The notes below the pieces were generated by a model. The model did not search any database and had not been told where the DNA came from. It saw only the letters and a list, made by a program, of their open reading frames with translations. 64,000 bases of DNA from Campylobacter lari subsp. concheus (GTDB lineage: Bacteria > Campylobacterota > Campylobacteria > Campylobacterales > Campylobacteraceae). How positions within the stretch are numbered: position 1 is the stretch's first letter; each line of letters begins with the position of its first letter. The DNA is taken from positions 620,001-684,000 of the forward strand of contig NZ_CP043426.1 of the NCBI RefSeq assembly GCF_008245025.1. The letters are read 5' to 3'. Positions 11,931-22,221 of this stretch are shown here, piece by piece. The position numbers and the translations under genes are program-made.

Positions 11931-12449
11931 TTATTTGTAATTTTTAATAGAATTTTCTAAAATTTCACTTGCTTTTTCAATACCTGCAAATTCTTTTACT
12001 TTTACCCATTTGTTTGGTTCAAGCATTTTATATGTTTCAAAGAAATTTTTGATTTTATCTAAGCTTGCTTTTGGTAAATCATCTAAACTTTTAATATTAT
12101 CATATCTTGGATCAATTTTACTTACAGGAACAGCAAGTAATTTTTCATCCATACCGCTTTCATCTTCCATCAATAATACCCCTATTAAACGACAAGGAAT
12201 CACAGCTCCTGCTTGGATAGGGTATTCGTTTAAAACCAAAACATCAATAGGATCGCCATCATCTGCAAGAGTGTTTGGTATAAAACCATAGTTTGCCGGA
12301 TAAAACATAGCTGAATACATCACACGATCAACCATGATAGCTCCGCTTTCTTTGTCAAGTTCGTATTTAATGTTTGATCCATAAGGAATTTCAATAACTG
12401 CATTAAGTTTGTTTGGTACTTCTCCAACTTTGATTTTACTAATATCCAT
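11931..12449 (-). CDS. ppa: Inorganic pyrophosphatase (Ppa)
   Basis: Family I soluble pyrophosphatase, hydrolysing PPi to drive biosynthetic reactions. 172 residues, normal length. Signatures are IEIPYGSNIKYELDKESG with the active-site Lys and Glu, YPANYGFIPNT, and the metal-binding DDGDPIDVLVL loop at about 64-74. It is the third gene of the leftward aspS-adk-ppa cluster, 11 bases after adk, with an AAAGGATAAA ribosome site. Confidence 0.97.
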   Translation of the reverse strand: MDISKIKVGEVPNKLNAVIEIPYGSNIKYELDKESGAIMVDRVMYSAMFYPANYGFIPNTLADDGDPIDVLVLNEYPIQAGAVIPCRLIGVLLMEDESGMDEKLLAVPVSKIDPRYDNIKSLDDLPKASLDKIKNFFETYKMLEPNKWVKVKEFAGIEKASEILENSIKNYK

Positions 12450-12460
12450 TTTTTTATCCT

Positions 12461-13033
12461 TTATTTTAATAAATCATTGATTAAATTTTTCATATCAGCT
12501 ACGATAGCTTCAATACTTCTTTCACCATTGATTACATGGTGGATATTTTCTTTGGTATAAAAATTTGTTATTTCTTCTAAAGGTTTTAAATAAACTTTCA
12601 TTCTATTATTAAAAACTTCTTCGTTATCATCAGCACCTCTAGCACGTCCTAAAACTCTTTCTCTAGCAACTTCTTCGCTAACTTTAACTTCTATAACACC
12701 TTTTAAATTTACTTCACTTTGATTTTTTAATACCTTATCAAACTCAAGCATTTGTTCAACACTTCTTGGATAACCATCTATTAATATAGTATTAGTTGGT
12801 GCATTTTTTAAAGCGGTGATGATAGTATTAACTACCACTTCCAAAGGAACCAAATTTCCTTTAGAAATAAAACTATCAATAGTCCTTCCAAGTTCGCTTC
12901 CACTAGCCACTTCTGCTCTTAGTAAATCACCTGTAGAATAATGAGTAATATTTGCATCATCTGTAGCTATAATGCTTGCATCAGTTGTTTTGCCACTACC
13001 TGGTGCGCCTATGATTAAAAATAATTGTTTCAT
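12461..13033 (-). CDS. adk: Adenylate kinase (Adk)
   Basis: Cytoplasmic AMP phosphotransferase. The 190-residue short form has the P-loop GAPGSGKTT at about 9-17, [15 protein letters not shown] for AMP binding, [10 protein letters not shown] (the usual DGFPR motif with Tyr), and a short lid [17 protein letters not shown] in place of the long zinc lid. It overlaps the aspS stop by 4 bases (ATGA), so translation is coupled. Confidence 0.96.
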   Translation of the reverse strand: MKQLFLIIGAPGSGKTTDASIIATDDANITHYSTGDLLRAEVASGSELGRTIDSFISKGNLVPLEVVVNTIITALKNAPTNTILIDGYPRSVEQMLEFDKVLKNQSEVNLKGVIEVKVSEEVARERVLGRARGADDNEEVFNNRMKVYLKPLEEITNFYTKENIHHVINGERSIEAIVADMKNLINDLLK

Positions 13034-14781
13034 TTAGTATTCTCCCTTAATCTTATACCTAATTCTCTCATTTGTTCATTGCTTACTTCGCTTGGAGCTT
13101 GAGTCATAAGACATTGTGCTCTTTGTGTTTTAGGAAATGCTATAACTTCTCTGATACTTGAAGATTTTGTTAAAAGCATGATAAGTCTATCAAGGCCTAT
13201 TGCTATACCACCATGTGGTGGTGCTCCAAAGCTTAGTGCATCAAGCAAGAAGCCAAATTTCTTTCTTTGTTCTTCTTCATCAATATTTAAAAGTTTAAAG
13301 ACTTTTTGTTGGATAGGGCTTTTATGAATTCTTATACTACCACCGCCTAATTCTACACCATTTAATACCACATCATGTGCAATAGAATTAATCTCTTCTA
13401 AATCTTGCTCATCAATATTTTTTGGCATAGTAAATGGATGGTGCATTGCAGAATAGCTTCCATCATCATTTTGTTCAAACATAGGAAAATCAATAACCCA
13501 TAAGAATTCTAACTTATTCTCATCAATAATTTTCATTTCATCAGCAAGGAATAATCTAAATCTACCCATATAATCAAGCACAGTTTTTTTAGTCCCTGCA
13601 CCAAAAAATACTACATCTCCAACTTCCAATTCACATCTTTGGATTAAAGTATTTAAGTTATCTTCGCTAAAGAATTTACAAAGTGGACCCTTAGGACCAT
13701 CTTCTTTCATTTGTATGAATGCAAGTCCTGCTGCCCCAAATTTGCGCACAAATTCTTCAAATCTTTGCATTTGGCGTTTAGAAAAAATCGTATCGCCTTT
13801 TGGAACTCTTAAAGCTTTAATGCGATTTTTCTTTGTATCTTTTGCGATATTTGCAAAAATTTCGTTATTTGATTTTGCAAAAATATCAATCACATCAATA
13901 AATTTCATATCAAATCTTAAATCAGGCTTATCAGAGCCATAATTTTCCATAGCTTCTTTGTAACTCATTTGTCTAAAAGGTATGCTAATTTCTTTTCCGC
14001 AAGCTTTGAAAATATCTTTGAGTAAATTTTCTGCCATAGCTATGATATCTTTTTGCTCACAAAAACTCATTTCTATATCTATTTGAGTAAATTCAGGTTG
14101 GCGGTCTGCTCTTAAATCCTCATCTCTAAAACATTTTGCAATTTGAAAATATCTATCAAATCCTGAACACATTAAAAGTTGTTTGAAAAGTTGAGGACTT
14201 TGAGGTAAGGCATAAAATTCGCCTTGATGTACGCGTGATGGTACTAAATAATCCCTTGCGCCTTCTGGAGTGGCTTTAGTTAAAATAGGAGTTTCAACTT
14301 CTAAAAATCCCATACTTGATAAAGAATTTCTTGCTGCTATACAAGCAGTTGATCTTAGAGCAAAATTATCATAAAGCTTTTTACTTCTTAAATCTAAAAA
14401 TCTATATTTTAATCTTAATTCTTCATTCACGCTTTCATCACCTATAGCAAAAGGTACTACAGCGCTTTCATTTTCAATAGCAAGTTTATTTATAACAACT
14501 TCTATTTCTCCGGTTTTTAATTTTGGATTTACAAGTCCTTCACCACGTGGGCGAATTTTTCCTTGTGCTATTAAAACATATTCATTTCTTATTGATGAAG
14601 CTATATTATGTGCCTCTTGATTATCTGCAGGATCACATACTAACTGTATAAGTCCGCTACGATCTCTAAGATCAATAAAAATTACACCTCCATGATCACG
14701 GTAAGAATTTACCCAACCACATAATGTTACTTCCTCGCCAACATTTTGTATGTTAAGCTCTGTATTATAATGAGTTCTCAA
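13030..14781 (-). CDS. aspS: Aspartyl-tRNA synthetase (AspS)
   Basis: Class II synthetase. The 583-residue bacterial-type enzyme has the N-terminal OB-fold anticodon domain ([24 protein letters not shown]), motif 2 ([23 protein letters not shown]), the bacterial GAD insertion in the middle, and motif 3 ([12 protein letters not shown]). Epsilonproteobacteria generally lack AsnRS, so this enzyme is probably non-discriminating and also charges tRNA-Asn for GatCAB correction; that is family knowledge, not visible here. It is first in the aspS-adk-ppa cluster and divergent from nadK. Confidence 0.97.
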   Translation of the reverse strand: MRTHYNTELNIQNVGEEVTLCGWVNSYRDHGGVIFIDLRDRSGLIQLVCDPADNQEAHNIASSIRNEYVLIAQGKIRPRGEGLVNPKLKTGEIEVVINKLAIENESAVVPFAIGDESVNEELRLKYRFLDLRSKKLYDNFALRSTACIAARNSLSSMGFLEVETPILTKATPEGARDYLVPSRVHQGEFYALPQSPQLFKQLLMCSGFDRYFQIAKCFRDEDLRADRQPEFTQIDIEMSFCEQKDIIAMAENLLKDIFKACGKEISIPFRQMSYKEAMENYGSDKPDLRFDMKFIDVIDIFAKSNNEIFANIAKDTKKNRIKALRVPKGDTIFSKRQMQRFEEFVRKFGAAGLAFIQMKEDGPKGPLCKFFSEDNLNTLIQRCELEVGDVVFFGAGTKKTVLDYMGRFRLFLADEMKIIDENKLEFLWVIDFPMFEQNDDGSYSAMHHPFTMPKNIDEQDLEEINSIAHDVVLNGVELGGGSIRIHKSPIQQKVFKLLNIDEEEQRKKFGFLLDALSFGAPPHGGIAIGLDRLIMLLTKSSSIREVIAFPKTQRAQCLMTQAPSEVSNEQMRELGIRLRENTK

Positions 14782-14854
14782 AATTTTTCCTTAGCTTAAT
14801 TTTGTTCAATTTTGTTATTATAGTATTTTATTCTTTTGCTTAGCTAAGTTTTGT

Positions 14855-14860
14855 TATAAT
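14855..14860 (+). promoter_or_regulatory. Extended -10 (TGTTATAAT) for nadK
   Basis: TATAAT preceded by TG one base upstream, 6 bases from the nadK ATG at 14867. The normal spacing from a -10 box puts the transcription start on or next to that ATG, so the mRNA may be leaderless. Confidence 0.6.
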
Positions 14861-14866
14861 TTTTTT

Positions 14867-15697
14867 ATGAAAAAATGTATAAATATAGAAAAAATTCAAA
14901 AAATAGGCTTATTTTGTAGGTTAAACACAAATTTAAACAAGCAAATTGATTTTTTAAGAGCAATTTGTTTGCAAAAAAATATAGAGCTTGTGTTGCTAGG
15001 GCAAGAAAAAATTAATCTAAAAGATTTACAAGAATTGGATTTTTTGATTTCTCTAGGTGGGGATGGTACGCTTTTATCTTTATGCAGACAAGTTTATCAA
15101 GCTAAAATACCTATTTTAGGTATAAATGCAGGAAATTTAGGTTTTTTAACAGCTCTTTCTTTTAATGAAGTAGAAAGTTTTTTTAAAGATTTTTTTGAAA
15201 GTGATTTTAAAATAGAAAAAGCCAAAATGCTTCAAATTACCTTGTATAAAAAAAATAAAATCATTAAAAAATTTGCTTTTAATGACGCAGTTTTTTCTCG
15301 TGATAATGCTTTAATGGCAAATGTGGAAGTTTTTTTTGAAAATAAACTTTTTAATGCTTATTATGGAGATGGTTTAATCATAGCTAGTTCAAGTGGTTCA
15401 ACTGCTTATAATATTAGTGCAGGTGGGCCTATAGTTCATCCTTGGAGTGAAATTTTTGTTTTAACTCCGGTTTGTTCTCATTCTTTAACTCAAAGGCCTA
15501 TAGTTTTACCTTATGGCTTTGAGCTTGAATTGAAAGTCGAGCATTGTCTGTTGTATTTAGATGGGCAAGAAGTGATTGATCCTAAGAAATATGATAAAAT
15601 TTTTATAGGACTTAGTAAAAAAGAACTTAGTTTTATACATAAAAAAGATAGAGATTATTTCCAAGTTTTAAAAGAAAAGTTAAATTGGGGTAAGTGA
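14867..15697 (+). CDS. nadK: NAD kinase (NadK/PpnK)
   Basis: Phosphorylates NAD to NADP. 276 residues. The catalytic GGDGT motif is at residues 64-68, followed by [16 protein letters not shown], the [19 protein letters not shown] segment at about 175-195 and a C-terminal LDGQE. No Shine-Dalgarno is visible upstream of the ATG, only a run of T after a -10 box, suggesting leaderless translation. The recN start overlaps its stop in GTGATGA. Confidence 0.95.
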   Translation: MKKCINIEKIQKIGLFCRLNTNLNKQIDFLRAICLQKNIELVLLGQEKINLKDLQELDFLISLGGDGTLLSLCRQVYQAKIPILGINAGNLGFLTALSFNEVESFFKDFFESDFKIEKAKMLQITLYKKNKIIKKFAFNDAVFSRDNALMANVEVFFENKLFNAYYGDGLIIASSSGSTAYNISAGGPIVHPWSEIFVLTPVCSHSLTQRPIVLPYGFELELKVEHCLLYLDGQEVIDPKKYDKIFIGLSKKELSFIHKKDRDYFQVLKEKLNWGK

Positions 15698-17211
15698 TGA
15701 TAGAGAGTATTTTAATCAAAGAAAATTTAGGTTTTAAACAAGCAAAATTAGACTTAGAAGCTGGACTTACTGTCTTTACTGGCTTAAGTGGTGCTGGAAA
15801 GTCTGTGCTTTTTAAGGCTATTTTGGCAGCTTTTGCTCTAAGTGAGAGTGAAGCTAAAATGGTAGAAATTTTGTTAAATGATGAACTTGAATTAGATGAG
15901 TTTGGTATCGAAAATGAAGAATTAAATGTATTTAAACTTTTAAAAGATAAAAGCTCGCGTTATTTTATCAATAACCAACTTATTTCAAAAAAGAATTTAG
16001 CCTTGCTTTCTAAGAAATTTGTAAAATATCTTTCAGCTAAGGAAAATAATGAGTTCTCAAATGAAAGATTTTTAAACTTACTTGATTTTATGCAATCAAA
16101 AGAGGATAAGAAATTTCAAGATTTTTTAAATGAATATAAAAATATTTATAAAGAATATATGGAAAATAAAACTAAATTAGAAAAAATTCAAGAAGAAGAA
16201 AAAAAGCTAGAAGAATTAAAAGAATTTACGAGCTTTGAAATACAAAAAATTCAAAGTATTAACCCAAAAATAGGTGAATTTGATGAATTAATGAGTTTTA
16301 AAAAAAGACTTTCGAAAAAAGATAAAATTGACGCTGCTTGGAATAGGGCAAGCAGAATTTTTGAATTAGAATCAGCAGTGATTGAAGCTTTGCAAATTAG
16401 TGATGTTGATAGTTCATTTTTTTCAGAGTGTTTAAATGAACTAAGAGCAGTGTGGGAAAATCAAAGTTTTGATGATTTTGATTTTGATATAGAAGAAGTA
16501 CTTGATAGGATAGAAAAACTTTCTTCTTTGATTTCAAAATATGGAAGCATAGAAGAAGCTTTAGAAGCTTTAGAAAAGAAAAAAGCAGAATTAGCTCATT
16601 ATGAAAATTTAAGTTTTGAAAAAAAGGAATTAGAAGAAAAAGTACAAAATGCTAAAATACTTTTAGATGAGAAAAGTCAAAAATTAAGTACTTTGCGTAA
16701 AAAAAGATTAAAAGAGCTTGAAAAATTACTGAATTTTTATCTAGAAAAACTTTATATGAAGGAAGTTAAATTAGAACTTAAAGATTGTACTTTAAGTATT
16801 TTAGGTAAAGATGAAGTGAGTTTAAATATCAATGAAGCTGGTTTAAAAAATTTAAGCTCAGGTGAGATAAACCGTCTAAGACTTTCTTTTATTGCAACAG
16901 AATGCAATGTTACTAATAAAGCTAGTGGGATAATATTTTTAGATGAAATTGATGCAAATTTAAGTGGTAAAGAAGCAATGAGTATAGCTGAAGTATTAAA
17001 AGAGCTTGCAAAATTTTATCAAATTTTTGCAATTTCGCATTTACCACAGCTTTCATCAAAAGCAAGTAATCATTTTTTAGTAGAAAAAATAGGAAATGAA
17101 AGTAGGGTAAGAAAAATAGAAAAAGAAGAAAGAGTAAGAGAACTTGCTAGAATGGTAAGTGGAGAAAATATCACACAAGAGGCTTTAGAATTTACTAGAA
17201 CTTTGCTTTAA
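15694..17211 (+). CDS. recN: DNA repair protein RecN
   Basis: SMC-like ATPase in double-strand break repair and recombination. 505 residues, somewhat shorter than the usual 550. Walker A is [11 protein letters not shown] at about 29-39, a long charged coiled coil spans about 140-350, the ABC signature is [13 protein letters not shown] at about 388, and Walker [14 protein letters not shown] follows, then [10 protein letters not shown] with the H-loop. The ATG overlaps the nadK stop, so translation is coupled. The shortened coiled coil is a feature of epsilonproteobacterial RecN as I recall. Confidence 0.93.
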   Translation: MMIESILIKENLGFKQAKLDLEAGLTVFTGLSGAGKSVLFKAILAAFALSESEAKMVEILLNDELELDEFGIENEELNVFKLLKDKSSRYFINNQLISKKNLALLSKKFVKYLSAKENNEFSNERFLNLLDFMQSKEDKKFQDFLNEYKNIYKEYMENKTKLEKIQEEEKKLEELKEFTSFEIQKIQSINPKIGEFDELMSFKKRLSKKDKIDAAWNRASRIFELESAVIEALQISDVDSSFFSECLNELRAVWENQSFDDFDFDIEEVLDRIEKLSSLISKYGSIEEALEALEKKKAELAHYENLSFEKKELEEKVQNAKILLDEKSQKLSTLRKKRLKELEKLLNFYLEKLYMKEVKLELKDCTLSILGKDEVSLNINEAGLKNLSSGEINRLRLSFIATECNVTNKASGIIFLDEIDANLSGKEAMSIAEVLKELAKFYQIFAISHLPQLSSKASNHFLVEKIGNESRVRKIEKEERVRELARMVSGENITQEALEFTRTLL

Positions 17212-17236
17212 AAACAAAAAGTAAATTTCTATATGT

Positions 17237-17242
17237 TATAAT
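17237..17242 (+). promoter_or_regulatory. Extended -10 (TGTTATAAT) for cbrR
   Basis: TGTTATAAT lies 30 bases before the preferred cbrR ATG, in the 61-base gap after recN, giving cbrR its own probable sigma-70 promoter. Confidence 0.55.
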
Positions 17243-17272
17243 TATACTTTTAAATTATAAAGAGAGTTGGCT

Positions 17273-18517
17273 ATGGAAGAAAAAATTTTAATTATTGATG
17301 ATAACAAAATGCTCACAAAGCTTTTAGCAAAAAAAGTAGAAAATACTTTGGGTTTAAAAGTGGATGTTGCTTTTGATATGAATAGTGCTAAAGAATTAGT
17401 GAAAAATGATTATTTTATGGCTTTTGTAGATCTTTGTTTGCCAGATGCTCCCAATGGAGAAGTGGTAGATGTGGTTTTAGAAAAAAATATTCCTGCTATA
17501 GTACTTACGGGAAGTAGTGATGGACAAACGCGTAAGAAATTTATGGAAAAAGACATTATAGGTTATATTCAAAAAGAAAGCGAAAGTTGTATTGATGAAA
17601 TGCTAAGTTCCATTAGAATGCTTCAGAAAAATAATAAAACTAAGATAATTTTAGCAATCGCTAATGTAACTTTACGTGCAGAAATGAAAAAAAATCTTAA
17701 TAATCAACTTTTTAATGTTTTAGCAGCAGCACATGGAGAAGAAGCGCTAAGTTATCTTAGTGATAATCCGGATACAAAATTGGTAATTTGTGATGCAACT
17801 ATGCCTGTAATTAATGGGGAAGATTTGCTTGTAGAAATTCGTTCAAAATACTCTAAGATAGAACTTGGTGTGATCATGGTTGGAGATAAAGATGATGCGC
17901 TAGAGGCAAGAGCTTTTAGAAAGGGCGTGAATGACTATGTGATTAGACCTTTCCAAAAAGAATCTCTTAATTGTAGAGTGAATAATTGCTTAGATTATAT
18001 GCAAAAATGTGTTTTACTTGATGAGTATAGTTTGGGTAAAGATTTGCTAACAGGACTTGATGATTATGCAAATTTTGAAAAAAGATTTTTAGATTATTTA
18101 GAAGATATGCAAGAAAATGAAGAATTAGCTTTAGCATTAATTGATATAGACAATCTTGCAACAATTAACTATGAACTAAGTTATGATTGTGGCGATGGAG
18201 TGATTAAACACACAGCTAAAAAAATCAAAGATCAAATTCGCGGTATGGATTTAGCAACTAGAATTGAAGATGGTAAATTTTATGTACTTTTAAAAAATAC
18301 AGATAATAAAGAAGCGTTGAAAGCTTTTTCAAATATAAGAGTAAATATTGCTAAAGAAAGTGTTTTAATAGCTTTAGATGAGGTTGATTACAGTGTTTCT
18401 GTAGGGGTTGCTTTTGGAGGCAAAACAAGCCAAATACAAGATTTGCTTAATAATGCTCAAAAGGCACTAGATTTAGCTAAGGCTAATGGTAAAAATAGGG
18501 TAGAGGTATGTTTTTAG
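17273..18517 (+). CDS. cbrR: CbrR-type response regulator: two REC domains plus degenerate GGDEF
   Basis: Cytoplasmic regulator of 414 residues. REC1 (about 3-115) has the acidic IIDDN pair and the phospho-acceptor in FVDLCLPD; REC2 (about 120-240) has VICDATMPVINGED with its Asp. The C-terminal domain (about 250-414) has the GGDEF fold, but the active-site motif reads E-D-G-K-F at about 332-336 in place of G-G-D-E-F, so cyclase activity is unlikely. The preferred start is ATG at 17273; a TTG at 17267 would add two residues. By order and architecture it matches Cj0643, described as the bile-resistance regulator CbrR. Its last 10 bases overlap the TatD gene. Confidence 0.9.
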   Translation: MEEKILIIDDNKMLTKLLAKKVENTLGLKVDVAFDMNSAKELVKNDYFMAFVDLCLPDAPNGEVVDVVLEKNIPAIVLTGSSDGQTRKKFMEKDIIGYIQKESESCIDEMLSSIRMLQKNNKTKIILAIANVTLRAEMKKNLNNQLFNVLAAAHGEEALSYLSDNPDTKLVICDATMPVINGEDLLVEIRSKYSKIELGVIMVGDKDDALEARAFRKGVNDYVIRPFQKESLNCRVNNCLDYMQKCVLLDEYSLGKDLLTGLDDYANFEKRFLDYLEDMQENEELALALIDIDNLATINYELSYDCGDGVIKHTAKKIKDQIRGMDLATRIEDGKFYVLLKNTDNKEALKAFSNIRVNIAKESVLIALDEVDYSVSVGVAFGGKTSQIQDLLNNAQKALDLAKANGKNRVEVCF

Positions 18518-19305
18518 ATTGTGATTTTAGTGAAAAAATCATAGATACACATTGTCATTTAGATAGCCAAGCTTATTTTGGATATTTGGATGAAATGTTA
18601 AATCATGCCTTTGCTAATGGAGTGGGCAAAATCATCATACCTGGTGCAGATATAAAAGATTTACCAAGAGCAAGAGAAATTGCGCATGATTATGAAAATG
18701 TATATTTTTCTTGTGGGGTACATCCTTACGATATAGATGATTTTGATTTGGATGTTTTAAAAGAATTTATAAATGATAAAAAATGTGTTGCAGTGGGTGA
18801 GTGCGGGCTTGATTATTATCGTTTAAGGGCTGATGATGATGAAATAAAAGCAAAACAAAAAGAAGTTTTTATAGCTCAAATTCAGCTAGCTATTGAATAC
18901 AAAAAGCCTTTGATTGTTCATGTGCGTGAGGCTAATGAAGATAGTTTTAATATTTTAAAAACATATGCAAAGGATTTACAAGGTGGTGTTTTGCATTGTT
19001 TTAATGCTAGTGAGCTTTTACTTCAGCTGGCAGATGATGGTTTTTATTTTGGTATAGGTGGGGTTTTAACTTTTAAAAATGCAAAAAAACTAGTAGAAGT
19101 TTTACCTAAAATTCCAAAAGATAAGCTTGTTTTAGAAACAGATGGACCTTATTTAACTCCAGAGCCACATCGTGGCAAGGTAAATGATCCTATTTTGACG
19201 CATTTTGTAGCTCAAAAAATGGCTGAGCTTTTAAATTTATCTAAAAATGAAATAATAAAACTTACTAATTCTAACGCTAATTGTTTGTTTTTCCAAGGTT
19301 TATAA
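18508..19305 (+). CDS. TatD-family metal-dependent hydrolase
   Basis: Predicted TIM-barrel DNase or phosphoesterase of the TatD/YcfH family, 265 residues. Metal-ligand motifs are IDTHCHLD near residue 13, VGECGLDYYR near 95, IVHVREA and LHCFNAS for the histidines, and LETDGPYLTP for the late Asp. It overlaps cbrR by 10 bases and its stop shares a base with the mltD start. Substrate is not predictable from sequence; relatives act as 3'-5' exonucleases. Confidence 0.92.
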   Translation: MFLDCDFSEKIIDTHCHLDSQAYFGYLDEMLNHAFANGVGKIIIPGADIKDLPRAREIAHDYENVYFSCGVHPYDIDDFDLDVLKEFINDKKCVAVGECGLDYYRLRADDDEIKAKQKEVFIAQIQLAIEYKKPLIVHVREANEDSFNILKTYAKDLQGGVLHCFNASELLLQLADDGFYFGIGGVLTFKNAKKLVEVLPKIPKDKLVLETDGPYLTPEPHRGKVNDPILTHFVAQKMAELLNLSKNEIIKLTNSNANCLFFQGL

Positions 19306-20456
19306 TGAAAAAAAACTTTTTATTTTTTATTTTAGTATTATTATGCTTAAATGCTAAAGCCTTGCAATTTACTCCAGAACACTATACTCAACAAGCACAA
19401 ATTTTAAGAAATTTAGATATAGAAGCAAGCTATCTTAGCGATATGATTTTTTTAGAATTTAAAGAATCTTCCATGGATATGCATTCTAAAACTTTAGTAG
19501 ATACGATGAGAGAATTTTACAAAATTACTCCGATTATCCGCAAAATATTAGAAAAAGAAAATATTCCTCAAGAATTTTTATACTTAGCAATTGTAGAATC
19601 TGGTTTAAAAATTCATTCTATCTCAAGAACTAAAGCTGTGGGTGTTTGGCAATTTATGAAACCAACAGCACAAACTTTGGGTTTAAGGATAGATCCTTAT
19701 GTAGATGAGAGAAAAGATTTAGTAAAATCAACTTATGCAGCTATTGCTTATTTAAAACAACTAAAAGAGCAGTTTGGAAAATGGTATTTGGCTATTTTAG
19801 CTTATAATTGTGGTGATGGTAAATTACGTCAAGCTATAAAAAAAGCAAAAAGTGATGATTTAAGAATCTTACTTGATCCTGATAAAAAATACTTACCATT
19901 AGAAACTAGGATTTTTATTAGAAAAATTCTTACTATGGCATTTTTGGCTAATAATAATGATTTTTTAATTTCTCAAGATAGTGCTTTGCTTAATTATGCC
20001 CTATCAAGTGAGGTTAAAAAAATTTCAGTGCCACCAAGTGTTTCTTTAAGAGAGCTTGCCAAAGTAGCTAAAATGTCTTATAAAGAATTTAAGCGTTATA
20101 ATCCACATTTTAATTATGACTTTACTCCACCTGATAAAAAAGATTATTATATGTACATTCCTTTAAGCAAAAGTGTGGCGGTAGAAAAGGCATTAGAGAA
20201 TGTAAAATTAGCTAAGGTGGATACAACCATTCCGCATACAAAAATTTATATAGTAAAAGAAGGCGATAGTCTTTATACTATTGCAAGAAAACATAAAATA
20301 AGCGTTGAAAGTATCAAGGAATACAATAAAATAAAAGGAAATTTAATCAATATTAATCAAAAACTTGTGTTAAAAATTAAGGAGAATAATAATGCAAAAA
20401 TCAAAACAACTCAAAAAATATCCAAAAGCTCTCATACAAAAGTCGTTAGTCGTTAG
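19305..20456 (+). CDS. mltD: Membrane-bound lytic transglycosylase MltD-like
   Basis: Cleaves peptidoglycan glycan strands in the periplasm. The preferred start at 19305 overlaps the TatD stop (TAATG) and gives 383 residues with a signal peptide (about 1-20, ending CLNAKA). The SLT domain shows IVESGLKIHSISRTKAVGVWQFM with its catalytic Glu and AILAYNCGDG. One C-terminal LysM repeat (IYIVKEGDSLYTIARKHKISVESI) ends at about residue 360. The remaining residues run 65 bases into rlpA in another frame. An upstream TTG at 19281 would add 8 residues and is less likely. Confidence 0.92.
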   Translation: MKKNFLFFILVLLCLNAKALQFTPEHYTQQAQILRNLDIEASYLSDMIFLEFKESSMDMHSKTLVDTMREFYKITPIIRKILEKENIPQEFLYLAIVESGLKIHSISRTKAVGVWQFMKPTAQTLGLRIDPYVDERKDLVKSTYAAIAYLKQLKEQFGKWYLAILAYNCGDGKLRQAIKKAKSDDLRILLDPDKKYLPLETRIFIRKILTMAFLANNNDFLISQDSALLNYALSSEVKKISVPPSVSLRELAKVAKMSYKEFKRYNPHFNYDFTPPDKKDYYMYIPLSKSVAVEKALENVKLAKVDTTIPHTKIYIVKEGDSLYTIARKHKISVESIKEYNKIKGNLININQKLVLKIKENNNAKIKTTQKISKSSHTKVVSR

Positions 20457-21231
20457 TTGTGTAGGAGTTTTGTTTAGTGCTTGTAGCATGGTGCCTATTA
20501 GTACACCTACTGTGTATTATCCAGAGAGGGATTTTAAAAGTGTAAAACATAATAATACTAGTTTAAAAGGCACCATGAAACCTTATACTATTAATGGCAA
20601 AACTTATTATCCAACTGTAGTAGAAGTGGGTGAGACTGCTGATGGTATAGCTAGTTGGTATGGACCGGGTTTCCATGGTAAAAAAACTTCCAATGGTGAA
20701 ACTTATGATCAACACGCTTATACTGCAGCTCATAAAACTTTACCTATGAATACCATAGTAAAAGTAACTAATTTAAAAAATCACCGTCAAACTACTGTTA
20801 GGATTAATGATAGAGGGCCTTTTGTAGCAGGAAGGATTATAGATTTATCTAATATGGCTGCAAGAGATATAGATATGATTCAATCTGGAACAGCCCCTGT
20901 AAGACTTGAAGTGATTGGCTTTGGAACAAGTGCAAGTTCAGGTTCAGTTCATACTAATTCTAATTTAGGCAGCAGTGGAGAGATTGCTGATAGTGGTCAT
21001 ATTTTCCAAGGTGGATCTTTTATGGTGCAAATTGGAGCATTTAGAAATAAAAGTGGTGCAGAGTTAATAGCAAGTAGATATAAAAATTATAATTCTTATA
21101 CTTCTACTATCCAAACAAGTGCTAAAGATGGCTTGCATAGAGTATTTTTAAAAGGTTTTAGAAGTGAGCAAGAAGCAAGAGATTTTGTTGATAGTGGATC
21201 TTTCCCAGGTGCGTTTATAGTAAGAGAGTAA
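20392..21231 (+). CDS. rlpA: RlpA-like septal/rare lipoprotein A with SPOR domain
   Basis: Outer-membrane lipoprotein, likely a glycan-strand lytic transglycosylase or cell-wall binding protein. Of 279 residues, about the first 31 form a signal with lipobox FSAC. A DPBB domain follows (GIASWYGPGFHGKKTSNGE, then RINDRGPFVAGRIIDLS with catalytic-type Asp and His). A C-terminal SPOR domain (GSFMVQIGAFRNKSGAELI) binds denuded peptidoglycan. Its start, inside the end of mltD, is supported by AAGGAGAATAATG, the best ribosome site nearby. Confidence 0.93.
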   Translation: MQKSKQLKKYPKALIQKSLVVSCVGVLFSACSMVPISTPTVYYPERDFKSVKHNNTSLKGTMKPYTINGKTYYPTVVEVGETADGIASWYGPGFHGKKTSNGETYDQHAYTAAHKTLPMNTIVKVTNLKNHRQTTVRINDRGPFVAGRIIDLSNMAARDIDMIQSGTAPVRLEVIGFGTSASSGSVHTNSNLGSSGEIADSGHIFQGGSFMVQIGAFRNKSGAELIASRYKNYNSYTSTIQTSAKDGLHRVFLKGFRSEQEARDFVDSGSFPGAFIVRE

Positions 21232-21235
21232 GATT

Positions 21236-21724
21236 ATGATAGAACTTATTTTTTTAGATGTAGATGGTTGTCTAACAGATGGTAAAATCATCTATACGCA
21301 AAACTATGGTGAGATTAAAGAATTTAATGTAAAAGATGGTGCGGCGATTGAAGCTTGGCAAAAGCTTGGTAAGAAAGTTGCTATCATTACAGGTAGGACT
21401 AGCGAGTGTGTGTATTTTAGAGCTAGGGATTTAAAAATTGATTTAGTCTATCAAGGTATTAGTGATAAACTAGCTTGCGCTAAAGAAATTTTAGAAAAAT
21501 TAAATTTAGATTTTTCTCAATGTGCTGCTATTGGGGATTATTATAATGATATGAGCCTGCTTGAAGCAGTTGGATATAGCTTTAAGCCAAAAGATGCACA
21601 TAAGGCTTTAAAAACTGATAAAGTTTTAAATAGAAAAGGTGGCAATGGAGCAGTGAGCGAGATGATTGAAATTTTAATTGAACATAATAATATGCAAGCT
21701 CAATGGGATAAACTTTGGCGATAA
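21236..21724 (+). CDS. kdsC: 3-deoxy-D-manno-octulosonate 8-phosphate phosphatase KdsC
   Basis: HAD-superfamily phosphatase in Kdo synthesis for the LOS core. 162 residues. HAD motifs are FLDVDGCLTDG at the N-terminus, IITGRTS, and GDYYNDMSLLEAVG with the late acidic pair. The C1-type compact form lacks a cap domain. It starts 4 bases after rlpA and is followed by overlapping lptC and lptA, so Kdo synthesis and LPS transport genes are in one operon. Confidence 0.93.
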   Translation: MIELIFLDVDGCLTDGKIIYTQNYGEIKEFNVKDGAAIEAWQKLGKKVAIITGRTSECVYFRARDLKIDLVYQGISDKLACAKEILEKLNLDFSQCAAIGDYYNDMSLLEAVGYSFKPKDAHKALKTDKVLNRKGGNGAVSEMIEILIEHNNMQAQWDKLWR

Positions 21725-22221
21725 AAATTTTTGCTATATTAATGAGTTTATTTGCATTTGTTATGGTGATTTTAAGTACCCAAGATCCATATTTATTTGC
21801 TATAAAACCACAAAAGGTAGATGTGGCAAATATGCAAGCTTTTGATGTGCTTGATTATGAGTTAAATGCTAGTGTAATTAAGGCTACATATCAGGCAAGT
21901 CGCTGGGTAAAATATCAAGACAAAGATATTTTTGATGATTTTAAAGTTCAGGCGCTTGATTATAATTTAAGTTCGGATTTATTAGTAAGAGATGAAGAAA
22001 AATCCATTTTAGAAGGTAATGTAAGTTATTTTGATCATAATCAAACTTCTATTTTTACCCAAAAAGCAACTTACGATATGAAAAATAAAATTTTATTTTC
22101 TAATGATAATTTTAAAGCATATGTAGGTTTAAATGAGATTTTTGGGGATAATTTTTTATACGATGTTAATCAAAAAGAATTAAAAATTCAAGGGATAAAA
22201 GCATGGTTTTTAGAGCAGTAA
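21715..22221 (+). CDS. lptC: LptC-like LPS export protein
   Basis: Bitopic inner-membrane protein handing LPS from LptBFG to LptA. 168 residues with one N-terminal transmembrane helix (about 3-21), then a periplasmic beta-jellyroll with LEGNVSYFDHNQTSIFTQKATYDMKNKILFS, as in LptC. The start is probably the TTG at 21715, which overlaps the kdsC end; no ATG gives the full membrane helix. The position directly before lptA supports the call. Confidence 0.85.
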   Translation: MAIKIFAILMSLFAFVMVILSTQDPYLFAIKPQKVDVANMQAFDVLDYELNASVIKATYQASRWVKYQDKDIFDDFKVQALDYNLSSDLLVRDEEKSILEGNVSYFDHNQTSIFTQKATYDMKNKILFSNDNFKAYVGLNEIFGDNFLYDVNQKELKIQGIKAWFLEQ

